Shown here piece by piece: positions 1-8,814 of a DNA stretch of 64,000 nt. A program made the translations under genes and the position numbers. A model generated the notes under the pieces. The model searched no databases. It was not told where the DNA came from and worked only from the letters and a program-made list of their open reading frames with translations. The DNA is taken from NCBI RefSeq assembly GCF_015767265.1, contig NZ_JADPIB010000004.1, positions 1-64,000 of the forward strand. Direction: 5' to 3'. The first letter of the stretch is position 1. The number at the start of each line of letters is the position of its first letter. This DNA comes from Aureivirga marina (lineage in GTDB: Bacteria; Bacteroidota; Bacteroidia; Flavobacteriales; Flavobacteriaceae).

Positions 1-1969
1 AACAGTTGTGGAAGATACACTTTCGGATGATCCAGAAACGGCAGCAGATAATGATGAGACGATTACTGCTTTAAATCAAACTGGAACAATTGAACTTACA
101 ACAAATGATTCATTAGATTTAGGTGCAGATGGAATTTTAAATGCTGGTGATGTAATTACTTATACAATTGAAGTTACAAACACAGGAAATACAACATTGA
201 GTAATATTTCAGTTACAGATTCAGGAATTGATTTTGGAGGGAATCCAACAACAGCTTCTTCGTTAAATGTAGGAGCAACAGAAACTTTCACAGGAACTTA
301 TGTTTTAACTCAAGCAGATATTGACAGTGGAAGTTATTCGGTGCAATCATCAGTTACATCAATGCTTCCTGATGGAACAACTGTTGTGGAAGATACACTT
401 TCAGATGATCCAGAAACGGCGGTGGATAATGATGAGACGATTACTCTTTTACATCAAATTCCAGGAATAGAAGCAACAAAAATTGTGAATGATATTGATG
501 ATAATGGTGATGGAATTTTAAATGCAGGAGATGTAATTACATATAATATCACAATTAAAAATACTGGAAATGTAACTTTAACAAATGTTACACCTATTGA
601 TATTATTGAAAACTTCAATGGAGATACATCTACTTTATCTATCAATTTTGTATTGGCAAATCAATTAAGTCCAGAAGGAACATTGAAAGTAGATGAAGTT
701 GCTTTTTATAATGTAAGTTATGTAATCACACAAGCAGATGTTGATGCTGGAGGAATCAGAAATAGTGTTACTGTAACAGCTGACAGTCCGACTGGTGAGG
801 AAATTTCGGATGTGAGTGATGATAATGATGATACAGATGGAAATACAGAAGATGATAAAACGGAAACTGTAATTCCTGATACTTCAACAACTGGATCACC
901 AAGTTTAGATGTTGTGAAAACAGCAACTGTACAAGATAATGGAGATGGTGAATTAGGAGTTGGTGATGTTGTAACTTATACAATTACAATTGAAAATATT
1001 GGAAATGTTACTTTATCAAATATGGTTTTAGAAGATATTTTCCAAAATATTAATGATGAAGCATTAGAATTAACTACAGGTCCTACTTTCGAAGGAGGTT
1101 CTTTAGGAAGTTCTGAAGGAGCTGTTCAAGTTGGGGAAATTATCACTTATATAGCAACATATATAATCACTCAGGCAGATGTAGATGCTGGAGGAATTAA
1201 AAATATTGCAATTGTTGATGCGATTACTCCAGGTGGTTTAGAAGTTACAGATACAAGTGATGATGGAAATGATACAGATGGAAATGAAGATGATGATCCA
1301 ACTGAAATTATTTTTGATGCTTTATTTGAAGTTTCTGTTCTTAAAGAAGTAGATAATCCTACACCAATTGTTGATAATAATGTGATTTTTACAATTTATT
1401 TAATGAATGAAGGAGATGTTACAGCTAGTAATATCAAGATTTCTGAAGAAATTCCTTCTGGTTATGAATTTGTAAGCGCGCAATCAAGCATAGGTGAATA
1501 TTCCGCATCTTTAGGAATTTGGACAGTAGATTTATTACCGATTGAAGCAGTAGAAACTTTAGAAATTGAAGTAAAAGTTCTTGGAGATGGTGATTACGAA
1601 AATATAGTTACAATTACTGAGTTTGAAGGTGGAATAGATGCAAATGAGAAAAATAATACAGCATCTGCTATTACAGAGCCTTCATGTCTGACAATATATA
1701 ACGAGTTCTCTCCAAATGGAGATCAAATTAACGATACATTTATTATTGATTGTATAGAAAGATATCCTAATAATAGGCTAGAAGTTTATAATCGTTGGGG
1801 AACCATGGTTTATAAAAAAGATGGCTATTTAAATGAATGGGATGGAACTTCTGATGCAAGTGCAACAGTCAAAGAATCAGATGGGTTACCAATTGGAACT
1901 TATTATTATATTTTGAATTTAAATGATGGAACAGAGCCAATTAAAGGATGGTTATATATTAACAGATAA
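1..1969 (+). CDS. Gliding/T9SS type B adhesin with DUF11-like repeats (5' partial)
   Basis: This is the C-terminal part of a large secreted surface protein; the frame is open to the left edge, so the true start lies upstream. Repeats related to DUF11/conserved-repeat domains recur with a motif like GDGILNAGDVITY followed by NTGNVTLxN, at about nt 124, 494 and 940, and a fourth, diverged DUF11 unit starts near nt 1340. A segment VEDTLSDDPETA at nt 8 recurs at nt 386, giving a 126-residue period. Asp/Asn-rich linkers could bind calcium. The last ~90 residues (ysts EFSPNGDQINDTF, then VYNRWGTMVY and GWLYINR) form a CHU_C gliding-motility-associated domain, the type B signal for the type IX secretion system. 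The PorP/SprF and OmpA-like genes that follow are the usual companions of such adhesins and probably export or anchor it. Function as adhesin is inferred from the family. Confidence 0.88.
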   Translation, partial: TVVEDTLSDDPETAADNDETITALNQTGTIELTTNDSLDLGADGILNAGDVITYTIEVTNTGNTTLSNISVTDSGIDFGGNPTTASSLNVGATETFTGTYVLTQADIDSGSYSVQSSVTSMLPDGTTVVEDTLSDDPETAVDNDETITLLHQIPGIEATKIVNDIDDNGDGILNAGDVITYNITIKNTGNVTLTNVTPIDIIENFNGDTSTLSINFVLANQLSPEGTLKVDEVAFYNVSYVITQADVDAGGIRNSVTVTADSPTGEEISDVSDDNDDTDGNTEDDKTETVIPDTSTTGSPSLDVVKTATVQDNGDGELGVGDVVTYTITIENIGNVTLSNMVLEDIFQNINDEALELTTGPTFEGGSLGSSEGAVQVGEIITYIATYIITQADVDAGGIKNIAIVDAITPGGLEVTDTSDDGNDTDGNEDDDPTEIIFDALFEVSVLKEVDNPTPIVDNNVIFTIYLMNEGDVTASNIKISEEIPSGYEFVSAQSSIGEYSASLGIWTVDLLPIEAVETLEIEVKVLGDGDYENIVTITEFEGGIDANEKNNTASAITEPSCLTIYNEFSPNGDQINDTFIIDCIERYPNNRLEVYNRWGTMVYKKDGYLNEWDGTSDASATVKESDGLPIGTYYYILNLNDGTEPIKGWLYINR

Positions 1970-1991
1970 AAATTGATACGCTTTGAAAACA

Positions 1992-2933
1992 ATGAATTAT
2001 ATAAAAAAGAAATCATCCTTTTTAAAATTAATTGGATGTTTAATCATAACAATTTTTGGAAATACCAAAATTGGATATGCACAGCAAGAGCCTCAGTATA
2101 CACAATATATGTATAATACAATGGCAATAAATCCAGCTTATGCTGGACAAAGAGATGTGTTAAGTATTACAGGTTTATATCGATCACAATGGGTCGGTAT
2201 ATCTGGTGCTCCTGAAACACAATCTTTCGGAATTCATTCGCCTTTAAGAAATGAAAATATAGGTTTAGGTCTTACAGTTGTAAATGATAAACTTGGGCCA
2301 GCAAATGAATTATATGTGAATGCAAATTTTTCTTATTCGATAAAATTAAATGAAAGAAATTTAAAATTGTCTTTTGGAGTAAAAGGAGGTTTTAATCATT
2401 TAAAAACAGATTGGAGCAAAGGAAAATTTAAAAATCCAGATTTACTTTATAATGAAAATATTAGTCAGTTTTCACCAACAATTGGAGCTGGATTATATTT
2501 ACATAATAAGAAATGGTATGTAGGATTATCTGTTCCGAGTTTCTTGACGACAAAGCATTTTAGAGAAAATGAATATGCAATCGGAAAAGAAAGATTACAC
2601 TATTATTTAATTGGAGGATATGTGTTTGATTTAAGTGAAAATTTAAAATTCAAGCCAACTGTTTTTGGAAAAGCTGTTGCAGGTTCTCCTTTAACTGTTG
2701 ATGTTTCTGCAAATTTTTTAATCTATGAAAAGTTTACAGCAGGAATAGCATATCGTTGGGATGATTCTGTAAGTGGATTATTAGGTTTTCAAGTTTCTAA
2801 AGATATTTTCATAGGTTACGCTTATGATTATTCTACTACAGATTTACAAGATTATAATGATGGAAGTCATGAAGTCATTTTACGCTTAGAATTCAGAAAA
2901 CATACACCTTATTTATCACCTAGATTCTTTTAA
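1992..2933 (+). CDS. Type IX secretion system membrane protein, PorP/SprF family
   Basis: Outer-membrane beta-barrel protein of the PorP/SprF family. It starts with a signal peptide (basic KKK, hydrophobic LIGCLIITIFG, then GYAQQ) and continues with the family hallmark EPQYTQYMYNTMAINPAYAG. Repeated amphipathic strands run to a C-terminal Phe (SPRFF), typical of barrels. The frame is also open from a TTG at 1983, but the ATG at 1992 gives the better signal-peptide N-terminus and I prefer it. It sits 22 bp downstream of a CHU_C adhesin and 11 bp upstream of an OmpA-like gene. SprF-like proteins are known to be needed for secretion of type B cargo, so this copy probably serves the neighbouring adhesin. 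About 313 residues, normal for the family. Confidence 0.92.
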   Translation: MNYIKKKSSFLKLIGCLIITIFGNTKIGYAQQEPQYTQYMYNTMAINPAYAGQRDVLSITGLYRSQWVGISGAPETQSFGIHSPLRNENIGLGLTVVNDKLGPANELYVNANFSYSIKLNERNLKLSFGVKGGFNHLKTDWSKGKFKNPDLLYNENISQFSPTIGAGLYLHNKKWYVGLSVPSFLTTKHFRENEYAIGKERLHYYLIGGYVFDLSENLKFKPTVFGKAVAGSPLTVDVSANFLIYEKFTAGIAYRWDDSVSGLLGFQVSKDIFIGYAYDYSTTDLQDYNDGSHEVILRLEFRKHTPYLSPRFF

Positions 2934-2944
2934 AATTTTACAAA

Positions 2945-4936
2945 ATGAAAATCAAAAATATACTGATCATATCATTTGCATTTTTCTTTTCTGTGTCCAT
3001 TTTTGCACAGAAAGGAAAAATGAAAAAAGGAATAAAAAAGTATGAAAACCTAGCTTATATTGATGCAAGTGAAAAACTTTTAGCAGCAGTTGAAGCTGGA
3101 GAAAAATCACCAGAAGTTTATCAAAAATTAGGAAATACTTATTATTTCAATAATAAAATGGAAGATGCTGTAAAATGGTATTCTGAATTATTTTCTTTAG
3201 GAGAAAAAGTTGATTCTGAATATTATTACAGAATTTCACAAGCTTATAAATATCTTGGAAAATATAAAGATTCAGATACTTGGATGCAAAAGTTTGTAGC
3301 TGAAAATCCATCTGATTCAAGAGCAAAATTATATGAAAAACAACAAGATTATTTAATAAATATTGATGATTTTTCGAAAGAAATTAAATTGAAAAATGTT
3401 GTGTTTAACAGTGAGAAATCAGATTTTGGAGCAACACTTTTTGAAGGAAAAATCTACTTTGCATCGAATAAAAAAGATGGAGATAAATACAAATGGAATG
3501 AAGAACCATTTTTAGATATTTATGTAACAGATTCTAGTTTTATTCAAACAGAAAGTTTCGATAAAAAATTGAATTCAAAACTTCATGAATCGTCTATTGT
3601 TTTTACACCAAATGGGGAAATTGCTTTTTTTACAAGAAATAATTATGTAGAAAATAAAGAACATACAGATTCTGTTGGTGTCAATCGTTTACAACTTTTA
3701 CGAGTGCGAAAAGACGCGGAAGGAAATTGGGGAAAAGCTGAATTAGTTTCTATTAATAATGAAAATTATAGTATTGCACATCCAACTATAAATAAAGCTG
3801 GAACTAATTTATATTTCGCTTCAGATATGCCAGGAACACATGGTAAATCTGATATTTTTGTTTCTACAATTGATGTAGAAGGAACTCTTGGAACTCCAAA
3901 AAATTTGGGAGAATTAATTAATACAGAAGGACAAGAAACGTTTCCTTTTATCAATGAAAAAGGAGATTTGTTTTTCTCTTCCAATGGACAAGTTGGTTTA
4001 GGAGGTTTGGACGTTTTTGTAGTTCGTGAATTGGAATTTACAAAACCTTTAGAAGAACCGCTTTATGTGGAAAATATGGGAATGCCAATCAATAGTTCTA
4101 ATGATGATTTTGCTTATGCTGAATATTTAAGTAAAAAGAGAAAAGGATTTGTTTCTTCAAACAGAGAAGGCGGAAAAGGAAATGATGATATTTATAGCTT
4201 TATCGTTCCAAAATGTTATCAAATTATTGATGGAATTGTAAAAAATCGTCAAACCGATCAAATTTTAATTGGAGCAAAAGTTGCTTTAAAAAATAAAAAA
4301 GATAGAAATGATCATTATGAGATGATTTCTAAAAATGATGGAACTTTTTCTTTTAAAGTTGGTTGTGAAAAAACTTTTAGAGCTTTTGGAACAAAGGAAG
4401 ATTTTACACCAGATAAAGAAGATATTTTTATTCCAAGAAGAAAAAAGAAGAATTTTATCACATTACGATTAAATCCAATGCCTAAAAAAGAAGAAATTAT
4501 TTTAGTGGATACAAAAGGTGAAGAACAAATTGTAGATGTGGATTTAAATGAATTTCAGAAAGGACAAAATTTACGTGAATTGTTAGGATTAAAACCAATT
4601 CGATTTGATTATAATAAATCTTCAATACGTAAAGATTCAAAAGAAGAATTATTAAAGATTATTCAAGTTTTAAAGAAATATCCAAAGATGAAAATTGACA
4701 TTCAATCGCATACGGATGCGAGAGGAAGAGCTTCTTATAATTTAAAACTTTCTAAAGCAAGAAATAAATCTACTGTAGATTTTATCATCAAAGAAGGAGG
4801 AATTGATCCAGAAAGAATTTCAGGTCAAGGATTTGGAGAAACGAAAATTTTAAACAAATGTAAAGATGGTGTAAAATGTACAGATGCTGAACATGAAGAA
4901 AATAGAAGAAGTGATTTTATTATTTTAGAAAACTAA
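2945..4936 (+). CDS. OmpA family protein with TPR and PD40 propeller repeats
   Basis: Periplasmic/outer-membrane protein of 663 residues with a signal peptide ending at FAQ. Order of parts: TPR-like helices (about 40-130), PD40/WD40-like propeller segments (about 150-420, with motifs such as LYFASDMPGTHGKSDIF and DLFFSSNGQVGLGGLDVF), a carboxypeptidase-regulatory-like beta domain (about 430-510), and a C-terminal OmpA peptidoglycan-binding domain (about 550-663, with FDYNKSSIR, IDIQSHTDARG and NRRSDF). This architecture regularly follows PorP/SprF and a CHU_C adhesin and is thought to tether the secretion or adhesion apparatus to peptidoglycan. The three genes are closely spaced and a hairpin terminator follows, so they are very probably one transcript. 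Confidence 0.9.
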   Translation: MKIKNILIISFAFFFSVSIFAQKGKMKKGIKKYENLAYIDASEKLLAAVEAGEKSPEVYQKLGNTYYFNNKMEDAVKWYSELFSLGEKVDSEYYYRISQAYKYLGKYKDSDTWMQKFVAENPSDSRAKLYEKQQDYLINIDDFSKEIKLKNVVFNSEKSDFGATLFEGKIYFASNKKDGDKYKWNEEPFLDIYVTDSSFIQTESFDKKLNSKLHESSIVFTPNGEIAFFTRNNYVENKEHTDSVGVNRLQLLRVRKDAEGNWGKAELVSINNENYSIAHPTINKAGTNLYFASDMPGTHGKSDIFVSTIDVEGTLGTPKNLGELINTEGQETFPFINEKGDLFFSSNGQVGLGGLDVFVVRELEFTKPLEEPLYVENMGMPINSSNDDFAYAEYLSKKRKGFVSSNREGGKGNDDIYSFIVPKCYQIIDGIVKNRQTDQILIGAKVALKNKKDRNDHYEMISKNDGTFSFKVGCEKTFRAFGTKEDFTPDKEDIFIPRRKKKNFITLRLNPMPKKEEIILVDTKGEEQIVDVDLNEFQKGQNLRELLGLKPIRFDYNKSSIRKDSKEELLKIIQVLKKYPKMKIDIQSHTDARGRASYNLKLSKARNKSTVDFIIKEGGIDPERISGQGFGETKILNKCKDGVKCTDAEHEENRRSDFIILEN

Positions 4937-4958
4937 CTAGAAATTTTCATATTCAATT

Positions 4959-4993
4959 TAAAACCTATGTCAATTTAGATATAGGTTTTTTTT
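4959..4993 (+). terminator. Intrinsic terminator after the T9SS operon
   Basis: Inverted repeat AAACCTAT (4961-4968) / ATAGGTTT (4981-4988) followed by a T-run; lies 23 bp after the OmpA-like gene. Confidence 0.8.
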
Positions 4994-5055
4994 GTGGAAT
5001 TAATTTTTTTGCTGAAAATAGTCTACATTTATACACGCTTACAAAACGAAAAAAG

Positions 5056-6231
5056 ATGAACTATATATTATTTGATGGAGCAGTAAGAAATAGTCTGTTG
5101 CCATTTACATATACAAGACCAGTTGCAGATATTCGCGTGGGAATTCTTACAATTCGTGAGAAATGGGAAAAGTATCTTGGATTCACAACAACTACAATTA
5201 CTGAAGAATATTTAGAAGAAAAATTTCCGATGATTGAAGCAGAAAAAAATATCATGATTGATGCTTCGGTTTTGCCTTCGGAAGAATTAGTTTCTGTAAT
5301 TAAAGATTTGAAAGAAAATCAATGTGTTGTTTATAAAGAAGAAATTATTGCTTTTTTTACAACAGAAAATCAAGAAGAAGTTGATTTTGATGCATATGAT
5401 GTAATTGAATTTACAGAAGAAATTATGCAAATTCAAAATACTTGGGATATTTTCGCAAAAAATGGAGAAGCAATTCAAGCAGATTTTGATTTATTGACAG
5501 AAGGAAGAGTTTCACAGCCAATTTCTCCAACAAATAATGTATTACATCCAGAAAATATTTTTATTGAAGAAGGTGCAAAAATAGAATTTGCAACATTAAA
5601 TGCTTCTACAGGACCAATTTATATTGGAAAAGAAGCAGAAATTATGGAAGGAAGTTTGGTTCGTGGACCTTTAGCACTTTGTGATCATTCTGTTTTAAAA
5701 CTTGGAGCAAAAATTTATGGACCTTCGACTTTCGGACCTTATTGTAAAGTGGGAGGAGAAGTAAATAATTCAGTGTTATTTGGTTATTCAAATAAAGGAC
5801 ATGATGGTTTCTTAGGAAATTCAGTTCTTGGAGAATGGTGTAATATTGGAGCAGATTCTAATAATTCAAATCTGAAGAATAATTATGCAGAAGTTCGTCT
5901 TTGGAATTATGAAACAGAAAATTTTGCAAAAACTGGATTGCAATTTTGTGGTTTAATGATGGGAGATCATTCTAAATGTGGAATTAATACAATGTTTAAT
6001 ACAGGAACAGTTGTAGGAGTTAGCGCAAATGTTTTTGGAAGTAATTTCCCTAGAAATTTTATTCCGTCATTTAGTTGGGGAGGAGCTTCAAAAATGATTA
6101 CTTATCAAATGCGAAAAGTAAATGAAGTTGCTGAAAAAGTTATGGCAAGAAGAAATATGGTTTATGATGAAGTGGAACAACGAATTTTAGAACATATTTT
6201 TGAAGAAACAAAAAAATATAGAAAAGACTAA
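5056..6231 (+). CDS. Alternative GlmU-type bifunctional sugar nucleotidyl/acetyltransferase
   Basis: Predicted to make UDP-N-acetylglucosamine for peptidoglycan and LPS, combining a nucleotidyltransferase and a glucosamine-1-phosphate acetyltransferase. The N-terminus (NYILFDGAVRNSLLPFTYTR) is the signature of the Bacteroidota 'alternative GlmU' family, not of classical GlmU. The C-terminal half is a left-handed beta-helix of hexapeptide repeats (from IEFATLNASTGPIYIGKEAEI through SVLGEWCNIGADSNNSNLKN). Length 391 residues fits that family and is shorter than enterobacterial GlmU. Monocistronic, with terminators on both sides; a near-consensus -7 box TACATTTA lies upstream. Function is from family membership. 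Confidence 0.88.
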   Translation: MNYILFDGAVRNSLLPFTYTRPVADIRVGILTIREKWEKYLGFTTTTITEEYLEEKFPMIEAEKNIMIDASVLPSEELVSVIKDLKENQCVVYKEEIIAFFTTENQEEVDFDAYDVIEFTEEIMQIQNTWDIFAKNGEAIQADFDLLTEGRVSQPISPTNNVLHPENIFIEEGAKIEFATLNASTGPIYIGKEAEIMEGSLVRGPLALCDHSVLKLGAKIYGPSTFGPYCKVGGEVNNSVLFGYSNKGHDGFLGNSVLGEWCNIGADSNNSNLKNNYAEVRLWNYETENFAKTGLQFCGLMMGDHSKCGINTMFNTGTVVGVSANVFGSNFPRNFIPSFSWGGASKMITYQMRKVNEVAEKVMARRNMVYDEVEQRILEHIFEETKKYRKD

Positions 6232-6240
6232 ATTATACAG

Positions 6241-6269
6241 AGCGATAACATTTTGTTGTCGCTTTTTTT
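6241..6269 (+). terminator. Intrinsic terminator after the GlmU-like gene
   Basis: AGCGATAAC (6241-6249) pairs with GTTGTCGCT (6255-6263, one G-U pair) and is followed by a T-run. Confidence 0.85.
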
Positions 6270-6391
6270 ATGATTATTTTTAGTAGAACATATGTAGAAT
6301 AATCTGAAATTTGTATAAAGAGATTCATTTTGTATTCTTTTTTAAAAATGAAATCACAAAAAGATAATTTTAAACTAAACCAGAATTGACC

Positions 6392-7747
6392 ATGAAATTT
6401 GAAACGATTAATCCAGAAAACCAAGAAGTAATTCAAGAATATACCTATCTGACTTTAGAACAATTGCATGAAAAATTAGATTTATCAAAACATGCATTTA
6501 CTTATTGGAAAACGGAATCTTTAGAAGCAAGAAAGTTTCTGATTAATAATGTAAAAGAATTGTTGATTACAAAGAAATTAGATTATGCAAATGTAATTAC
6601 GACAGAAATGGGAAAACCAATTTCTCAGTCGATTGCAGAAATTGAAAAATGTGCTGCACTTTGTGATTATTATATTGGAATTGTTGATGAAAGTTTGGCT
6701 CATAGAGAATTTCATACAGAATTTAAAAAGAGTTATGTTCGATATGATCCAATCGGTGCAGTTTTCGGAATTATGCCTTGGAATTTTCCATTTTGGCAGG
6801 TTTTCAGATATGTGATTCCAAATATTTTAGTTGGAAATGTAGTTTTATTAAAACATGCACAAATAACAACAGGATGTTCTTTAAAAATGCAAGAATTATT
6901 TGAAGAAGCAGAATTGCCAAAAGGAGTTTTTCAAGCATTGGTTTTAGATAAAAAACATACAGAAGAAGTAATTAAAAACTCGATTGTTGCAGGAGTAACT
7001 TTAACTGGAAGTGAACCAGCAGGAAGAATTGTTGCTTCTTTAGCAGGAAAATATTTAAAGAAAAGTGTTTTAGAATTAGGAGGAAGTGATCCTTTTTTAG
7101 TTTGTAAAGATGCGGATATTGTCAAAGCTGCAAAAAATGCTGTTTTTTCAAGATTGATTAATACAGGACAAACATGTATTTCTGCAAAACGATTTATTGT
7201 AGAAAAAGAAGTGTCAGAGAAATTTATTACGGCTGCAATTTTAGAAATTGAAAGAATTAAAAGCGGTTCTCTTTTAGATGAAAATACACAAATTGGTTTT
7301 ATGGCTAGAGAAGATTTAGCAGATACTTTAGAAAAACAATTGGAAGATTTAGAAAGATCTGGAGGAGAAATTTTAGTAGGAGGAGATCGTGATGGAAATT
7401 TCTTTTCACCTTCGTTAGTGAAAGTAGATAAAGAAAATACATATGCAAATTATGAAGAACTTTTTGGGCCAATTGGAGTTGTAACTGTGGTAGATTCGGA
7501 AGAAGAAATGATTTCAATTGCAAATAATACACCTTTTGGTTTGGGAGCAGCAGTTTGGTCAGAGAATATTGAAAAAGCAGAAGAAATCGCTGGGAAAATC
7601 GAAGCTGGATGTGTTGCAATTAATGATTTTGTGAAATCAGATCCACGTTTTCCTTTTGGTGGAGTGAAGAACTCTGGTTATGGAAGAGAACTTTCTTCAA
7701 ATGCTTTACATGAATTTGTGAATATTAAAACAGTATATGTGAAATAA
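6392..7747 (+). CDS. NAD(P)-dependent succinate-semialdehyde/aldehyde dehydrogenase
   Basis: Aldehyde dehydrogenase of the succinate-semialdehyde dehydrogenase (GabD/Sad-like) group, oxidising an aldehyde to its acid in the cytoplasm. Visible motifs: substrate/cofactor segment GIMPWNFPFWQ, cofactor loop GVTLTGSEPAG, catalytic-Glu motif LELGGSDPF, catalytic Cys in NTGQTCISAKRF, and the C-terminal EELFGPIGVV and FGGVKNSGYGRE. The first ATG is at 6392; an upstream TTG at 6386 in frame is less likely. About 451 residues, normal for the family. It stands alone between two terminators, so the context does not identify the substrate. Confidence 0.9.
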   Translation: MKFETINPENQEVIQEYTYLTLEQLHEKLDLSKHAFTYWKTESLEARKFLINNVKELLITKKLDYANVITTEMGKPISQSIAEIEKCAALCDYYIGIVDESLAHREFHTEFKKSYVRYDPIGAVFGIMPWNFPFWQVFRYVIPNILVGNVVLLKHAQITTGCSLKMQELFEEAELPKGVFQALVLDKKHTEEVIKNSIVAGVTLTGSEPAGRIVASLAGKYLKKSVLELGGSDPFLVCKDADIVKAAKNAVFSRLINTGQTCISAKRFIVEKEVSEKFITAAILEIERIKSGSLLDENTQIGFMAREDLADTLEKQLEDLERSGGEILVGGDRDGNFFSPSLVKVDKENTYANYEELFGPIGVVTVVDSEEEMISIANNTPFGLGAAVWSENIEKAEEIAGKIEAGCVAINDFVKSDPRFPFGGVKNSGYGRELSSNALHEFVNIKTVYVK

Positions 7748-7774
7748 GATTTTATTTCTCTTAAATATAATTTT

Positions 7775-7808
7775 AAACCAGTATTTTATTTAAAGTACTG
7801 GTTTTTTG
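7775..7808 (+). terminator. Intrinsic terminator after the aldehyde dehydrogenase
   Basis: AAACCAGTA (7775-7783) and TACTGGTTT (7796-7804) form a perfect 9-bp stem with a T-rich tail. Confidence 0.9.
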
Positions 7809-8261
7809 TTTTTTATAGAAATGTTTATATGATAAATCTTTAGATTATAATGAGTTAATTAATTTGTATATAAATCATATAGAAAAAAATGGATTAAATT
7901 TTTCAATTCATTTTACAATAAAATTGAGAAACTATAAGCATCGTTGGTTTTTATAAACATATAGAGAAAATATGAATTTTGATAATAAAGGTGTATATGG
8001 AAGAAAATAATTTGATTAAATTCTAATTTAGAATAATTCTTAGTTGTTGTTTAGGAATATTTATGAAAATTAAACAATTGAATAGTAGTTTGTTAAGTGT
8101 TTTTTATTCTGTTTTTTATTAATTTTACATTTTCTTATAAGAAATTAGTTCTTATAACATGATAAATATCAGTTTTTTGAAAAATTGTGCAATTTACTTT
8201 TGTAAAGTGTTCAAAATGTAATTACATAAAGAAAATTTAATTCAAACCAAAACCAAGAAGA
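7809..8261. other. Gene-poor AT-rich spacer with cytochrome c promoter
   Basis: About 450 bases with no credible gene. The only recognisable elements are the terminator at its left end and the promoter box at 8195-8202. A short open stretch around 7870-7960 is too brief and too AT-rich to call. Confidence 0.6.
8195..8202 (+). promoter_or_regulatory. Predicted Bacteroidota promoter (-7 box) for cytochrome c gene
   Basis: TACTTTTG matches the TAnnTTTG -7 consensus; a TTTG at 8176-8179 may be the -33 element, although the 15-bp gap is short. The predicted start is ~8206, about 56 nt before the ATG. The box lies in the inverted repeat ACTTTTGTAAAGT. Confidence 0.6.
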
Positions 8262-8735
8262 ATGTTAAGAAAATCACTTTCAATCCTAGCAATTGGACTT
8301 TTTGTTATTTCTTGTGGAAATGATAAAAAAGAGGAGAAAACTACTCCAGCAACAGAGCCAGCAAAAACAGAAGCTGTAGAGGAGAAAAAAGAAGAGCCTA
8401 AAAAAGAAGAGGCTGCTCCAGCTGAAACTACAGAAGCTGCGGATGCAACTCAAGAAGGAGATATTGCAGCAGGAAAAGCTTTATTCTCTAAAAAAGCATG
8501 TAATGCATGTCACCAAGAGCAAAACAAACTTGTAGGTCCAGCGTTAAAAGATATCGCTAAGATTTATAATGAGCAAAATGCAGATATGGTTACATTTTTA
8601 AAAGGAAACGGAAAAGCGATTGTAGATACAGATCCAGGTCAGGTTGCTGTGATGCAAGCAAACTTTGCTGTAACAAAAACTTTATCTGATAAAGAATTAG
8701 CAGATATCTCTACTTATATTAAAAGTGTAAAATAA
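8262..8735 (+). CDS. Lipoprotein c-type cytochrome
   Basis: Secreted, lipid-anchored monohaem cytochrome c, probably an electron carrier on the periplasmic face of a membrane. It has a lipoprotein signal peptide with lipobox VISC (Cys18), then a low-complexity linker of about 45 residues rich in Lys, Glu, Ala and Pro. The haem-binding motif is CNACH (Cys80, Cys83, His84), followed by LVGPALKDIAKIY; Met131 in VAVMQANF is the likely sixth haem ligand. 157 residues. It is monocistronic, preceded by a long spacer with its own promoter and followed by a hairpin. The redox partner cannot be told from the context. Confidence 0.92.
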   Translation: MLRKSLSILAIGLFVISCGNDKKEEKTTPATEPAKTEAVEEKKEEPKKEEAAPAETTEAADATQEGDIAAGKALFSKKACNACHQEQNKLVGPALKDIAKIYNEQNADMVTFLKGNGKAIVDTDPGQVAVMQANFAVTKTLSDKELADISTYIKSVK

Positions 8736-8759
8736 AGCACTTTATTTTAAAAAAAATAG

Positions 8760-8790
8760 GCATCTCTTTTAAATAGGGATGCTTTTTTTA
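8760..8790 (+). terminator. Intrinsic terminator after cytochrome c gene
   Basis: GCATCTC (8760-8766) pairs with GGGATGC (8776-8782), followed by seven T; it is immediately upstream of the rlmD promoter. Confidence 0.8.
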
Positions 8791-8802
8791 TTAGAAATGT
8801 AG

Positions 8803-8810
8803 TACCTTTG
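8803..8810 (+). promoter_or_regulatory. Predicted promoter (-7 box) of rlmD, nearly leaderless
   Basis: TACCTTTG is a full match to TAnnTTTG and ends only 4 nt before the rlmD ATG, so transcription would start at or one base before the start codon. Confidence 0.6.
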
Positions 8811-8814
8811 CCGA

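Noticed and set aside
7305-7619. 104-codon open frame antisense to the aldehyde dehydrogenase
   Set aside because: Low-complexity Leu/Gln-rich product, typical of antisense reading of the Glu- and Lys-rich coding strand.
7860-8010. Short open stretches suggesting a decayed gene in the spacer before cytochrome c
   Set aside because: No frame longer than about 30 codons, very AT-rich and no recognisable similarity; indistinguishable from chance.
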